Assembly: GCA_007128075.1 (NCBI GenBank)
Contig: SKYD01000210.1
Location: 1 to 27,297, forward strand
Length of the DNA: 27,297 nucleotides
Source: Thiorhodovibrio sp.
Lineage (GTDB): Bacteria; Pseudomonadota; Gammaproteobacteria; Chromatiales; Chromatiaceae
Direction: 5' to 3'
The notes under the pieces are model-generated. The model saw only the letters and a program-made list of their open reading frames with translations. It made no database searches and had not been told where the DNA came from. How positions within the stretch are numbered: the first letter of the stretch is position 1; the number at the start of each line of letters is the position of its first letter. This document shows, piece after piece, positions 1 through 7,647 of this stretch. Position numbers and translations under genes: made by a program.

Positions 1-654
1 CAAATGCGCATCATTGATGCCAGGAATCAGCACCGAATTGACCTTAACCAACACGCCCCGCGCCACCAGTTGCTCTAGCCCTTGCTGCTGTTGCTCAATC
101 AAGATACGCGCCGCCTCGATTCCAGTAACCCGCCGCTTATTCCACAGAATCCACGGATAAATCTGTGCGCCAATCGCAGGATCGACACAATTGATGGTGA
201 TCGTGACATGATCAATGTTGTGCTGACAGAGATCATCGACCAGTTGCGGCAATGCCAGCCCATTGGTCGAGACACAAAGTTTAAGATCAGGGGCTTTGCG
301 CGATAGCTCACGAAAAGTAGCAAAGGTACGCTCAGGATTGGCGAGCGGATCACCAGGGCCGGCAATCCCAACCACCGAGAGCTGCGGAATAGCAGCGGCA
401 ACCGCCAACACCTTGTTGGCTGCCTGGGTTGGAGTCAGCACCTCGGAGACAACCCCGGGGCGCGACTCATTCGAGCAATCGTATTTGCGGTTGCAATAAT
501 GACACTGAATGTTACAGGCTGGTGCCACCGCAACATGCATCCGCGCATAGTGGTGGTGGGCATCCTCGGAAAAACAGGGGTGATCCTGAATCCGTGCCTG
601 AATGGCATCAGGCACAGCGGAAGGTGAACAGTGCTGTTGAGTGGTTGCTTGCAT
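1..654 (-). CDS. nifB: Nitrogenase FeMo-cofactor biosynthesis protein NifB (5' part, cut by window edge)
   Basis: NifB is a radical SAM enzyme that joins two [4Fe-4S] clusters, a carbide and a sulfur into NifB-co, the precursor of the nitrogenase active-site cofactor. The first 218 codons are visible. Residues 47-54 hold the radical SAM motif CxxxCxxC (C47, C51, C54), preceded by the family signature HHHYARMHVAVAPACN and followed by NRKYDC and ESRPGVVSE. Further on, VVGIAGPGDPLANP, LCVSTNGL and VNSVLIPGIND are also NifB-typical. The ATG at 654 has GAGGA upstream at good spacing. The 3' end lies outside the window, so I cannot tell whether a NifX-like domain follows or which nif genes come next. 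The gene has its own sigma-54/NifA promoter (separate entries) and is co-directional with the SulP gene upstream. Identity is very secure. Confidence 0.97.
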   Translation of the reverse strand, partial: MQATTQQHCSPSAVPDAIQARIQDHPCFSEDAHHHYARMHVAVAPACNIQCHYCNRKYDCSNESRPGVVSEVLTPTQAANKVLAVAAAIPQLSVVGIAGPGDPLANPERTFATFRELSRKAPDLKLCVSTNGLALPQLVDDLCQHNIDHVTITINCVDPAIGAQIYPWILWNKRRVTGIEAARILIEQQQQGLEQLVARGVLVKVNSVLIPGINDAHL

Positions 655-713
655 CAGGCATTCCTCATCGCCGACAATGCCGCGAAACGGCTAGATTATT
701 GCCAGTGATTTAA

Positions 714-728
714 GCAATCCTTATGCCA
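714..728 (-). promoter_or_regulatory. Sigma-54 (-24/-12) promoter of nifB
   Basis: Read on the minus strand the site is TGGCATAAGGATTGC. The GG and GC doublets are separated by exactly 10 nt, matching the sigma-54 consensus TGGCAC-N5-TTGC except for one base. Transcription would start near 702, giving a leader of roughly 48 nt before the nifB ATG at 654. An IHF-type site and a NifA site lie upstream in the expected order, which makes a chance match unlikely. Confidence 0.88.
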
Positions 729-744
729 AGCGCAGTTTTGATGC

Positions 745-757
745 TAAAGGATTGATT
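745..757 (-). promoter_or_regulatory. IHF binding site between NifA site and sigma-54 promoter
   Basis: On the minus strand AATCAATCCTTTA matches the IHF consensus WATCAANNNNTTR at every defined position and sits in an A/T-rich stretch. It lies between the upstream activator site (786-801) and the -24/-12 element (714-728). IHF bends DNA there in known nif promoters so that NifA can touch the RNA polymerase. Binding itself is inferred. Confidence 0.7.
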
Positions 758-785
758 TTATTTTTTATAAGTGCGCTGATGCCAT

Positions 786-801
786 TGTAATAAAATCGAC
801 A
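786..801 (-). promoter_or_regulatory. NifA upstream activator sequence (TGT-N10-ACA)
   Basis: TGT AATAAAATCG ACA fits the NifA upstream activator consensus TGT-N10-ACA exactly. Its centre lies about 90 bp upstream of the predicted nifB start site, within the range used by NifA. The site is palindromic, so strand is given only by the downstream promoter. It implies expression under nitrogen-limited, low-oxygen conditions through NifA, whose gene is not in the window. Confidence 0.82.
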
Positions 802-804
802 AAC

Positions 805-819
805 GCCGCCAGCGGTGGC
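805..819 (-). terminator. Possible weak terminator after the SulP gene
   Basis: On the minus strand GCCACC-GCT-GGCGGC can form a short G/C-rich hairpin with one mismatch, 26 nt after the SulP stop codon. It is followed by a T-enriched run (GTTTGTCGATTTTATT). The stem is short and the T-tract interrupted, so this is tentative. It would help isolate nifB from read-through of the transporter gene. Confidence 0.35.
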
Positions 820-844
820 AATATCGCGTCCCCAACAAGCTCGA

Positions 845-2605
845 TCACTTAGCAACCGCCTGTGGATTCAGCGGGCAGTTGGTGCGGTCGTAACGCTCGC
901 CGAGTTGATCCCAGGCAAATTCAATGGCCATGGTAATGCGTGGAAAAAAGAGTTCGTTGCCAATGACATCAATGAGCCCTGTACGACGAATAGTGTCCAT
1001 AAATTGTTTTTTCATGCGTGCCACCATTAACACAATGCCTTGGTCACGCAAGCGCTCGGAGAGATGATGCAGCACCTCTTCGCCAGTGGCATCAAGCTGA
1101 TTGATGCCTTCGCCATCGACAATGATGAACTCTAGCTCCGGGTTGTCCGCGACCACGCTAAGAATTTTGGTCTCAAAATAGCCCGCATTGGCAAAATACA
1201 GCGAGCCATCAAAGCGCACCACAGCGATCTTGGGGCTGGTGGGAAGATGGTGGATTTTTATGTCTCGTAGCGTGCCATCAATATGGCGCGACAACACAGC
1301 AAATCGTGGACGCATGGTGCGAAACACATACAACCCCAAAGACAGCCCCACGCCGCTGACGATGCCATAATCCAGATGCGGTGCCCAAGCGAGCGTCAAG
1401 GCAAAGGTGACCACCGCAACCACTCCATCAGCGGGTTCTGCTTTCCAAGCGTGAATGACCGGTTTGATTTTGATCAGATTGATCACCGCCATGATGATCA
1501 CTGCCGCCAGCGTTGCCTGTGGCAGATGATAGAGCAGCGGAGTGAGCCACAACAGCGTCACTGCCACCACTAAGCCAGTGACGATTGAGGCGAAACCAGT
1601 GACTGCACCGGCGTTGAGATTCACCGCCGAGCGCGAGAACGAGCCAGAGACTGGATAGGCGGCAAACATTCCGGCGACAATGTTCGACAACCCTTGACCA
1701 ACCAACTCCTGATTGGCATCGAGCCGTTGACGAGTGCGCGCCGCCATCGCCTTGGCAATCGACATCGCCTCCATAAAGCCGATCAAGCCGATGGTGACTG
1801 CCGCCGTCAGCAATAGCGAGAGCGCGTGGAGGTCTAAACTCGGAACCACAACTGCGGGTAGCCCGACTGGAATGGCCCCGACCACCGCGCCCCCCATGGC
1901 TTCAAATTCAATTGTATAAGACAGCACGGTGGTAAAAATCACCGCAATGAGGATAGCGGGAGCACGGGGCAGCAGGGCGCGAATCCCAAACATTAACACA
2001 AACGCTAACGCTGCCATGCCCAAAGTGGGTAAGTGGGCGTGCAGCAATGCTGCATCGAGCGTTCGCAGCACCGTTTCATAATGTTGATCGGCACTGGCAA
2101 CATCAACACCAAACAGCTTGCCAAGCTGTGAGGTGGCAATGATCAGGGCACCGGCATTGGTAAAGCCGATGATCACGGGGTGCGACAAAAAGTCAACCAA
2201 AATTCCCAAACGCAACAGCCCCAACACCAATTGAAACACCCCGACCATCAACGCCAACAGTGCCGCATAAGCCAGCCACAGTTCGGGGTGATCGGCCACC
2301 AGCGGAGCCAGCGCGGCAGCGGTCATCAGCGACACCACCGCCACCGGACCAGTCGCCAATTGTCGCGAGGAGCCAAAGAGCGCGGCGATCATCGGTGGCA
2401 AAAATGCAGCATACAAGCCATGATGCACCGGCAGCCCTGCCAGTTGCGCATAAGCCATTGATTGTGGAACCAATACCAGCGCGACCGTGACCCCAGCAAT
2501 CAGATCAGAACGCAGTGCGCGACCATGCCGCAGTTCGCCAACCCAGGCAAGAAAAGGCACAAAATTGCCGCCAAGCCGGGCAGCAAAAGAAGCAAAACTA
2601 GGCAC
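845..2605 (-). CDS. SulP/SLC26-family anion permease with STAS domain
   Basis: Inner-membrane transporter of the SulP family, whose members carry sulfate, bicarbonate or related anions. The N-terminal half has the SulP signature (DLIAGVTVALVLVPQSMAYA at about residues 30-50, then GLYAAFLPPMIAALFGSS and a GP-rich helix). Roughly 10-14 hydrophobic segments follow, including the PVSGSFSRSAVN motif. The last ~130 residues form a cytoplasmic STAS domain (VVRFDGSLYFANAGYFE, then DGEGINQLDATG). I chose the GTG at 2605 (586 aa) because GGAGAA sits just upstream. The frame stays open to a TTG at 2686, but those 27 extra residues look unlike the family. Substrate cannot be read from sequence; sulfate and bicarbonate are both plausible. 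A weak promoter lies upstream. Confidence 0.92.
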   Translation of the reverse strand: MPSFASFAARLGGNFVPFLAWVGELRHGRALRSDLIAGVTVALVLVPQSMAYAQLAGLPVHHGLYAAFLPPMIAALFGSSRQLATGPVAVVSLMTAAALAPLVADHPELWLAYAALLALMVGVFQLVLGLLRLGILVDFLSHPVIIGFTNAGALIIATSQLGKLFGVDVASADQHYETVLRTLDAALLHAHLPTLGMAALAFVLMFGIRALLPRAPAILIAVIFTTVLSYTIEFEAMGGAVVGAIPVGLPAVVVPSLDLHALSLLLTAAVTIGLIGFMEAMSIAKAMAARTRQRLDANQELVGQGLSNIVAGMFAAYPVSGSFSRSAVNLNAGAVTGFASIVTGLVVAVTLLWLTPLLYHLPQATLAAVIIMAVINLIKIKPVIHAWKAEPADGVVAVVTFALTLAWAPHLDYGIVSGVGLSLGLYVFRTMRPRFAVLSRHIDGTLRDIKIHHLPTSPKIAVVRFDGSLYFANAGYFETKILSVVADNPELEFIIVDGEGINQLDATGEEVLHHLSERLRDQGIVLMVARMKKQFMDTIRRTGLIDVIGNELFFPRITMAIEFAWDQLGERYDRTNCPLNPQAVAK

Positions 2606-2660
2606 GACAGTGTTCTCCAGCAGCAAACAATGGCAATGGTTAAACGATGGTTTGGATGGT

Positions 2661-2689
2661 AGTATAGCCCAACATCTGCTTTGCAAAAA
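2661..2689 (-). promoter_or_regulatory. Putative sigma-70 promoter of the SulP gene
   Basis: On the minus strand a TATACT -10 element (2666-2661) is preceded 17 nt upstream by TTTTTG (2689-2684), a poor -35. It lies about 55 bp before the preferred GTG start, inside the 144-bp divergent gap shared with the MFS gene. Confidence 0.35.
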
Positions 2690-2691
2690 AT

Positions 2692-2719
2692 TTGGCTTGA
2701 CTTTTACACTTTTTATCTT
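2692..2719 (+). promoter_or_regulatory. Putative sigma-70 promoter of the MFS-LOG gene pair
   Basis: TTGGCT and TATCTT are spaced by 16 nt, about 30 bp before the MFS start codon. Both hexamers are imperfect. The stretch is A/T-rich, which raises the chance of spurious matches. Confidence 0.3.
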
Positions 2720-2749
2720 TCTGTGGCTTTAGGAACCCGATAGTACACT

Positions 2750-3904
2750 ATGAAAAAATTTGCAACCGTTTTGGCATCATTTTTTATTATGCTTTGTATT
2801 GGCAGCTTGTATGCATGGAGCATTATAGCCGCCGAGCTGATTAATCACTATGGTTTTTCAGCCTCGCAATCCCAGATCATCTTCGGCATGATCGTCGCAG
2901 CACTTCCCGTGACCATGATTTTTGTCGGCCAATTAGCAGAAAAAATTCAACACCGCTATTTGGGACACATTGCAGGCGTGCTTTATTTTGCAGGATATTT
3001 TTTAGCTGGTCACTCCCAAGGCAATTTTATAGTCATTCTGTTAGGAGTGGGGCTTCTTGCTGGAATCGCCACTGGCTTTGGTTATTGGGTTGCGCTGACC
3101 TCACCTGTGCAATGGTTTCCTGAAAAAAAGGGGCTGATCACTGGCATCGCGGCGGCGGGTTTTGGATTAGGTGCTGTTTTTATGTCAGAAATTGCTGAAA
3201 TTATGCTCAATAGAGGGTATAGCATTTTAGAATTTCTTAAATTTATCGGAATTTCTTACGGTTTAATTATTTTTTTGGTATCAAGCTTTATTTTTCAAGC
3301 ACAAAATTCGTTAGCGATTAAAGAAGCCCCGATGAAAATTGCCGAATTTATTGGCACCAAAACTTTTAGGACACTCAGCCTTGGTCTTTTTCTAGGAGCC
3401 TTTGCTGGTTTGCTGATTATTGGCAGTTTAAGCATTATTGGCGGTCAATATGGTATGACTGATCATGTGCTGATTGTCGGTGTTGCGTTATTTGCTGTTT
3501 CAAACTTTTTAGGTCGGTTGCTGTGGGGAGTATTTAGTGATTATCTAGGAGCCAATTTAACAATTTTTTTCGCGCTTCTTGTGCAATCTATCTCGATTAT
3601 TTTATTGAATGTGATTGTTTTATCTGAGGTTTCCTATTTGATCATCGTATTTTTTATTGGACTTGGTTTTGGCGGCAATTTTGTGCTGTTTGCCAAGGAA
3701 ACCGCCCAGGTGTTTGGAGTCAAAAATCTTGGCATTATCTATCCTTATGTGTTTTTAGGCTATGCCATTGCGGGCATCGCTGGACCAATGAGCGGTGGGT
3801 TTTTATATGATTACTTTGGCTCGTTTTTCTATGCCATTATTCTTGCAAGCTTGATGAGTTTGATCGGAAGCTTGCTGTTTCTTAAACAATCATTTTCAAA
3901 ATAA
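2750..3904 (+). CDS. OFA-type major facilitator superfamily transporter
   Basis: A 384-residue inner-membrane protein made almost wholly of hydrophobic helices (about 12). The start matches the oxalate/formate antiporter (OFA) branch of MFS: GSLYAWSIIAAEL in helix 1, a Ser/Gln-rich loop before helix 2, QWFPEKKGLITGIAAAGFGLGA around residues 122-143, and GRLLWGVFSDYLGA near residue 255 as the second-half MFS loop motif. OFA members exchange small carboxylates such as oxalate/formate or lactate; the substrate here is unknown. The ATG at 2750 has AGGA about 15 nt upstream, a weak site. Base composition is strikingly A/T-rich compared with both flanks (3241-3300 is 25% GC, against 68% in 6541-6600 of sucA), which suggests acquisition by transfer. 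The LOG gene starts 6 nt after its stop, so the two are probably cotranscribed. Confidence 0.88.
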   Translation: MKKFATVLASFFIMLCIGSLYAWSIIAAELINHYGFSASQSQIIFGMIVAALPVTMIFVGQLAEKIQHRYLGHIAGVLYFAGYFLAGHSQGNFIVILLGVGLLAGIATGFGYWVALTSPVQWFPEKKGLITGIAAAGFGLGAVFMSEIAEIMLNRGYSILEFLKFIGISYGLIIFLVSSFIFQAQNSLAIKEAPMKIAEFIGTKTFRTLSLGLFLGAFAGLLIIGSLSIIGGQYGMTDHVLIVGVALFAVSNFLGRLLWGVFSDYLGANLTIFFALLVQSISIILLNVIVLSEVSYLIIVFFIGLGFGGNFVLFAKETAQVFGVKNLGIIYPYVFLGYAIAGIAGPMSGGFLYDYFGSFFYAIILASLMSLIGSLLFLKQSFSK

Positions 3905-3910
3905 CCAACC

Positions 3911-4606
3911 ATGTCTCGTTTAATGATACCAACTCAGGGTGCCGAATGTGAGGCCGACTTATTGCGCGGCGCGGATGATTTGCTGGCTGATTTTGATCGG
4001 GCAGTGATTGTCTTTAATGAATTCATACATGGTTATCGGGCGTTGTTTGATCTCGGGCGCACGGTGACAGTGTTTGGATCGGCACGCTTAGGCACTGAAC
4101 ACCGCTATTATCAGCTTGCCCGTCAGTTGGGTCACAGCCTCGCCACGGCAGGATTTAATGTGATGACTGGCGGTGGACCTGGGATCATGGAGGCGGCCAA
4201 TCGCGGCGCAAAAGAGGGCGGCGGGGTTAGCATTGGCTGCAATATCAGCCTACCCCATGAACAGCATTCCAATCCTTATCTCGACCATGTGTTGACCTTC
4301 GATTATTTTTTTATTCGCAAGGTGATGTTGGTGAAATATTCGTGCGGTTTTATGTTTTTGCCCGGCGGATTTGGCACCATGGATGAGCTGTTTGAAACCC
4401 TGACTTTAATGCAAACTGAAAAGCTTAAATTGTTTCCTTGCGTGGCGTTAGGGTGTGAATTTTGGCAGCCACTGTTTGATGTCATCCTCGCCCACATGGA
4501 GCGCGAAGGCACGGTGCGAGCAGATGAAATGCAGATCAAAATCACCGATTCGCCCGCTGAGGCAGTGGAGTATTTGGTGACTCAATTGGCGGTGGCGACG
4601 AATTGA
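3911..4606 (+). CDS. LOG-family protein (nucleoside 5'-monophosphate phosphoribohydrolase type, TIGR00730)
   Basis: Soluble Rossmann-like protein of 231 residues. LOG enzymes split the N-glycosidic bond of cytokinin-type and related nucleoside monophosphates to release the base and ribose 5-phosphate. The family was formerly misnamed lysine decarboxylase. The two signature motifs are present: GGGPGIMEAANRG at residues 87-99 and PGGFGTMDE beginning at residue 151, with the conserved RK of FFIRKVMLV between them. About 55 residues precede the Rossmann fold, as in the longer bacterial LOG group. The gene follows the MFS gene by 6 nt without a clear ribosome-binding site, suggesting translational coupling. 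Its composition is closer to the chromosome than that of the MFS gene. The true substrate in this organism is unknown. Confidence 0.88.
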   Translation: MSRLMIPTQGAECEADLLRGADDLLADFDRAVIVFNEFIHGYRALFDLGRTVTVFGSARLGTEHRYYQLARQLGHSLATAGFNVMTGGGPGIMEAANRGAKEGGGVSIGCNISLPHEQHSNPYLDHVLTFDYFFIRKVMLVKYSCGFMFLPGGFGTMDELFETLTLMQTEKLKLFPCVALGCEFWQPLFDVILAHMEREGTVRADEMQIKITDSPAEAVEYLVTQLAVATN

Positions 4607-4671
4607 TGATCACTGAAAACACAGCGATCTCTTTCGCAAACTGTTGAACCATAAAAGTGATAGCATCCAGC

Positions 4672-7443
4672 ATGAGCGACCAGCTTGAGCGATTATACAA
4701 AATGTCCGCCTATTCTGGCGACAATGCAGCATTGATTGAGGATTTGTATGCACGCTATCTCAACGATCCAGCGAGCGTAGACTCCTCTTGGCGACAACAG
4801 TTTGACCGCTTGGCTCAAGACTCAGCACCGTCAGTATCCAACACTGGCGCGGAAAAACAGGCGGCGGTGCTGCGGCTAATTAACACTTATCGTTATCAAG
4901 GCCATCGCCGCGCCAATCTCGATCCACTGCAATTAAATCCTGCTCCAGACATTCCTGATCTGACCCCAGCTTATCATCATTTTGATGACTCTGATCTTGA
5001 TCGGGTGTTTGATATCGGCTCGTTGTATGCGATTCCGCATCAGACCCTGCGCGAAGTGATTGCCCTGCTTGAGCGCACCTATTGTGGCTCGGTGGGCAGC
5101 GAATACATGCACATCACCACCACCCGCGAGCGGCTGTGGGTACAAAAGCGCATGGAAACCTATCAAGCGCGTCCTGAACTCAGCCAAGAAGATCGCCGCT
5201 GGCTGCTGACCTTGCTTACCGCCGCTGAGGGTATCGAAAAATATCTTCACTCGCGCTATGTCGGTCAAAAACGCTTTTCACTGGAAGGTGCTGAAGCACT
5301 GATTCCACTTCTCGACGAGCTGATTCAACGCGCTGGTCGCAAGGGAGTGCAGGAAATTGTCATCGGCATGGCACATCGTGGGCGACTGAATGTGCTCACC
5401 AACATTCTCGGCAAGCCACCGCAAGCGATTTTTGCTGAATTTGAAGGTACAGCCCATCTGTGCGACGGCCAACGCGCTGGCGATGTTAAATACCATCTCG
5501 GCTTTGCCACTGATGTTGAAACCCCAGGCGGCGTGGTGCATCTGGCACTGGGTTTTAATCCCTCGCATCTGGAAATCATCGACCCGGTGATTGAAGGCTC
5601 GGTGCGTGCCCGCCAGCGGCGCCGTGGCGACCATCAGGGTGCGTGGGTGTTGCCGGTGCTGATTCATGGCGATTCGGCTTTTGCTGGTCAGGGCGTGGTG
5701 ATGGAAACCCTGCAACTGTCGCAAGTCCGCGGCTATGCCACTGGCGGCACAGTGCATATTATTGTCAACAATCAGATCGGTTTTACCACCAGCAATCCGC
5801 TCGATACCCGTTCTTCGCTTTATTGCACTGATGTTGCCAAGATGGTTCAGGGGCCGGTGTTTCATGTCAATGCCGACGATCCCGAAGCGGTGATCTTTGT
5901 CACCCGCCTGGCGTTGGATTTTCGTCACCAATTCAAGCGCGATGTGTTTATTGATCTGGTGTGCTACCGTCGCTTAGGTCATAACGAGGCCGATGAGCCA
6001 GCGGTGACCCAGCCGCAGATGTATCAGCGCATCCGCCAGCATCCCACAGCGCGTGCCATCTATGCCGAACAGTTGATTAATGACGCAGTGATTTCTTCTG
6101 ATGCCGTCAACGATTTGATTGAAAATTATCGGCACACATTAGACCAAGGCGTAGTGGTGGCGCGTCCTGTATTTTGCGCACTCGATCAGCCTTATCGCGT
6201 TAATTGGCGGCGATTTACTGGCAACGATTGGCTGGCGGCGGCTGATACGCGGGTGGCCGCTGAACAGTTGCAAACGCTGGCCGAGCAGTTACTGGTGGTG
6301 CCAAAAGGGTTCGCGCTGCATCCACGAGTCGCTAAAATCTGGACCGAGCGGCAGGCCATGGCGCGGGGTGAGCAATTAGCCAACTGGGGATTTGCCGAAA
6401 CGCTGGCCTATGCCTCGCTGCTTGCTGAGGGCTATCCAGTGCGGCTGTCCGGGCAAGATTGTGGACGCGGCACCTTTTTTCATCGTCATGCGCGGATTCA
6501 TTGCCAGAACACGGGGCGCGATCATGTGCCGTTACAACATCTCAGCCCCGATCAGGCGGCGTTCGTGGTCATCGACTCGACCCTGTCCGAGGAGGCGGTG
6601 CTGGGGTTTGAATACGGCTTTGCCACCGCCGAGCCGGAGGCACTGACGCTGTGGGAAGCGCAATTTGGCGATTTTGCCAATGGTGCTCAGGTGGTGGTCG
6701 ATCAATTTATGACCTCAGCGGGCACCAAATGGGGGCTGCATTGTGGGCTAACTTTGCTGTTGCCGCATGGGCTGGAAGGTCAGGGAGCGGAACATTCTTC
6801 GGCGCGGCTGGAGCGTTATTTGCAACTCTGTGCCGAACACAATATCCAGGTGTGCATCCCCACCACTCCGGCGCAGATTTTTCATCTGCTACGCCGCCAG
6901 ATGGTGCGCGACTATCGCCGACCGCTGGTGGTGATGACCCCTAAAAGCTTGCTGCGGCATCGGCTGGCGGTATCGGCATTGAATGAGCTAACGGAGGGGG
7001 CGTTTCAGCCGCTAATTGACGAGATCGATCCCTTAGACCCCGCCGCGATTGAGCGGGTGCTGTTTTGCAGCGGCAAGCTCTATTATGATCTGATTGAGGC
7101 GCGTCGCGCCCGTGGGCTTGAGAACATCGCGATTATTCGCTTGGAACAGCTCTATCCGTTCCCCAAGGCCGACTTTGCCAAGATGCTCGACCGCTATGCC
7201 CATGTCGAGACCTTTATCTGGTGCCAAGAAGAACCGCAAAATCAAGGTGCTTGGGATCAGATCAAGCACCGTTTTCATGCTTTGATCGAGGCTGGCAAAC
7301 AGCCCTATTATGTCGGACGCGCTGCCTCGGCGGCACCTGCAGTGGGGCAGTACGCCACCCATATCGCCCAACAACAGCAGATCATCGACGAGGCATTGAC
7401 TGGGCGCATCAATCCCAGATTTAACCGCAGGATTCCATTTTAA
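4672..7443 (+). CDS. sucA: 2-oxoglutarate dehydrogenase E1 component
   Basis: Thiamine-diphosphate enzyme that decarboxylates 2-oxoglutarate and passes the succinyl group to E2 of the TCA-cycle complex. From the ATG at 4672 it is 923 residues, close to the usual ~930. The short N-terminal E2-binding helix (LYARYLNDPASVDSSWRQQF) is present. GMAHRGRLNVL is near residue 232, the diphosphate/Mg motif GDSAFAGQG begins at residue 333 and is completed by NNQIGFTT at about 366-373, and GHNEADEP starts at residue 436. The C-terminal transketolase-like domain ends with a typical EEPQNQGAW segment. A GTG at 4657 is an in-frame alternative; neither start has a strong ribosome-binding site. Unusually, no sucB or lpd follows: the next gene is an unrelated exported protein. 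Confidence 0.97.
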   Translation: MSDQLERLYKMSAYSGDNAALIEDLYARYLNDPASVDSSWRQQFDRLAQDSAPSVSNTGAEKQAAVLRLINTYRYQGHRRANLDPLQLNPAPDIPDLTPAYHHFDDSDLDRVFDIGSLYAIPHQTLREVIALLERTYCGSVGSEYMHITTTRERLWVQKRMETYQARPELSQEDRRWLLTLLTAAEGIEKYLHSRYVGQKRFSLEGAEALIPLLDELIQRAGRKGVQEIVIGMAHRGRLNVLTNILGKPPQAIFAEFEGTAHLCDGQRAGDVKYHLGFATDVETPGGVVHLALGFNPSHLEIIDPVIEGSVRARQRRRGDHQGAWVLPVLIHGDSAFAGQGVVMETLQLSQVRGYATGGTVHIIVNNQIGFTTSNPLDTRSSLYCTDVAKMVQGPVFHVNADDPEAVIFVTRLALDFRHQFKRDVFIDLVCYRRLGHNEADEPAVTQPQMYQRIRQHPTARAIYAEQLINDAVISSDAVNDLIENYRHTLDQGVVVARPVFCALDQPYRVNWRRFTGNDWLAAADTRVAAEQLQTLAEQLLVVPKGFALHPRVAKIWTERQAMARGEQLANWGFAETLAYASLLAEGYPVRLSGQDCGRGTFFHRHARIHCQNTGRDHVPLQHLSPDQAAFVVIDSTLSEEAVLGFEYGFATAEPEALTLWEAQFGDFANGAQVVVDQFMTSAGTKWGLHCGLTLLLPHGLEGQGAEHSSARLERYLQLCAEHNIQVCIPTTPAQIFHLLRRQMVRDYRRPLVVMTPKSLLRHRLAVSALNELTEGAFQPLIDEIDPLDPAAIERVLFCSGKLYYDLIEARRARGLENIAIIRLEQLYPFPKADFAKMLDRYAHVETFIWCQEEPQNQGAWDQIKHRFHALIEAGKQPYYVGRAASAAPAVGQYATHIAQQQQIIDEALTGRINPRFNRRIPF

Positions 7444-7454
7444 TGTTCCTAAAA

Positions 7455-7481
7455 ACCTAAACAAAATTGCTTATTTTAGGT
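7455..7481 (+). terminator. A/T-rich inverted repeat after sucA, possible weak terminator
   Basis: ACCTAAA (7455-7461) and TTTAGGT (7475-7481) form a 7-bp stem with a 13-nt loop, 12 nt after the sucA stop. It has few G/C pairs and no clear T-run after it, so termination is uncertain. The remaining gap up to 7647 is A/T-rich leader for the next gene. It holds a small CTTAA-AAA-TTAAG palindrome (7579-7591) and no promoter I would trust. Confidence 0.3.
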
Positions 7482-7647
7482 ATTTCGCTCTCCGTTGATA
7501 ACACTCTTCGGTTGAGTAACTGGAGTTTTGGTCAAGCAGCAACTATCAATTGTAGTGATAAATATAGCGATGATTAACTTAAAAATTAAGCCACCTCAAA
7601 CGCGATCAGCGATTCGTCAAAATCAGACTACTTGCAAGGTATGACCA

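Noticed and set aside
82..713. Short frames on both strands over the nifB region
   Set aside because: The minus-strand nifB frame matches NifB throughout. The other frames are shadows.
2606..2686. N-terminal extension of the SulP protein from a TTG codon
   Set aside because: The GTG at 2605 has a good ribosome-binding site, and the extra residues are Cys/His/Pro-rich and unlike the family.
5278..5931. 217-codon minus-strand frame inside sucA
   Set aside because: It is fully covered by well-conserved sucA coding sequence on the other strand and has no motif.
7444..7647. Possible riboswitch or small RNA in the sucA downstream gap
   Set aside because: I checked for GEMM-like and other familiar conserved cores and saw none, only short A/T-rich inverted repeats.
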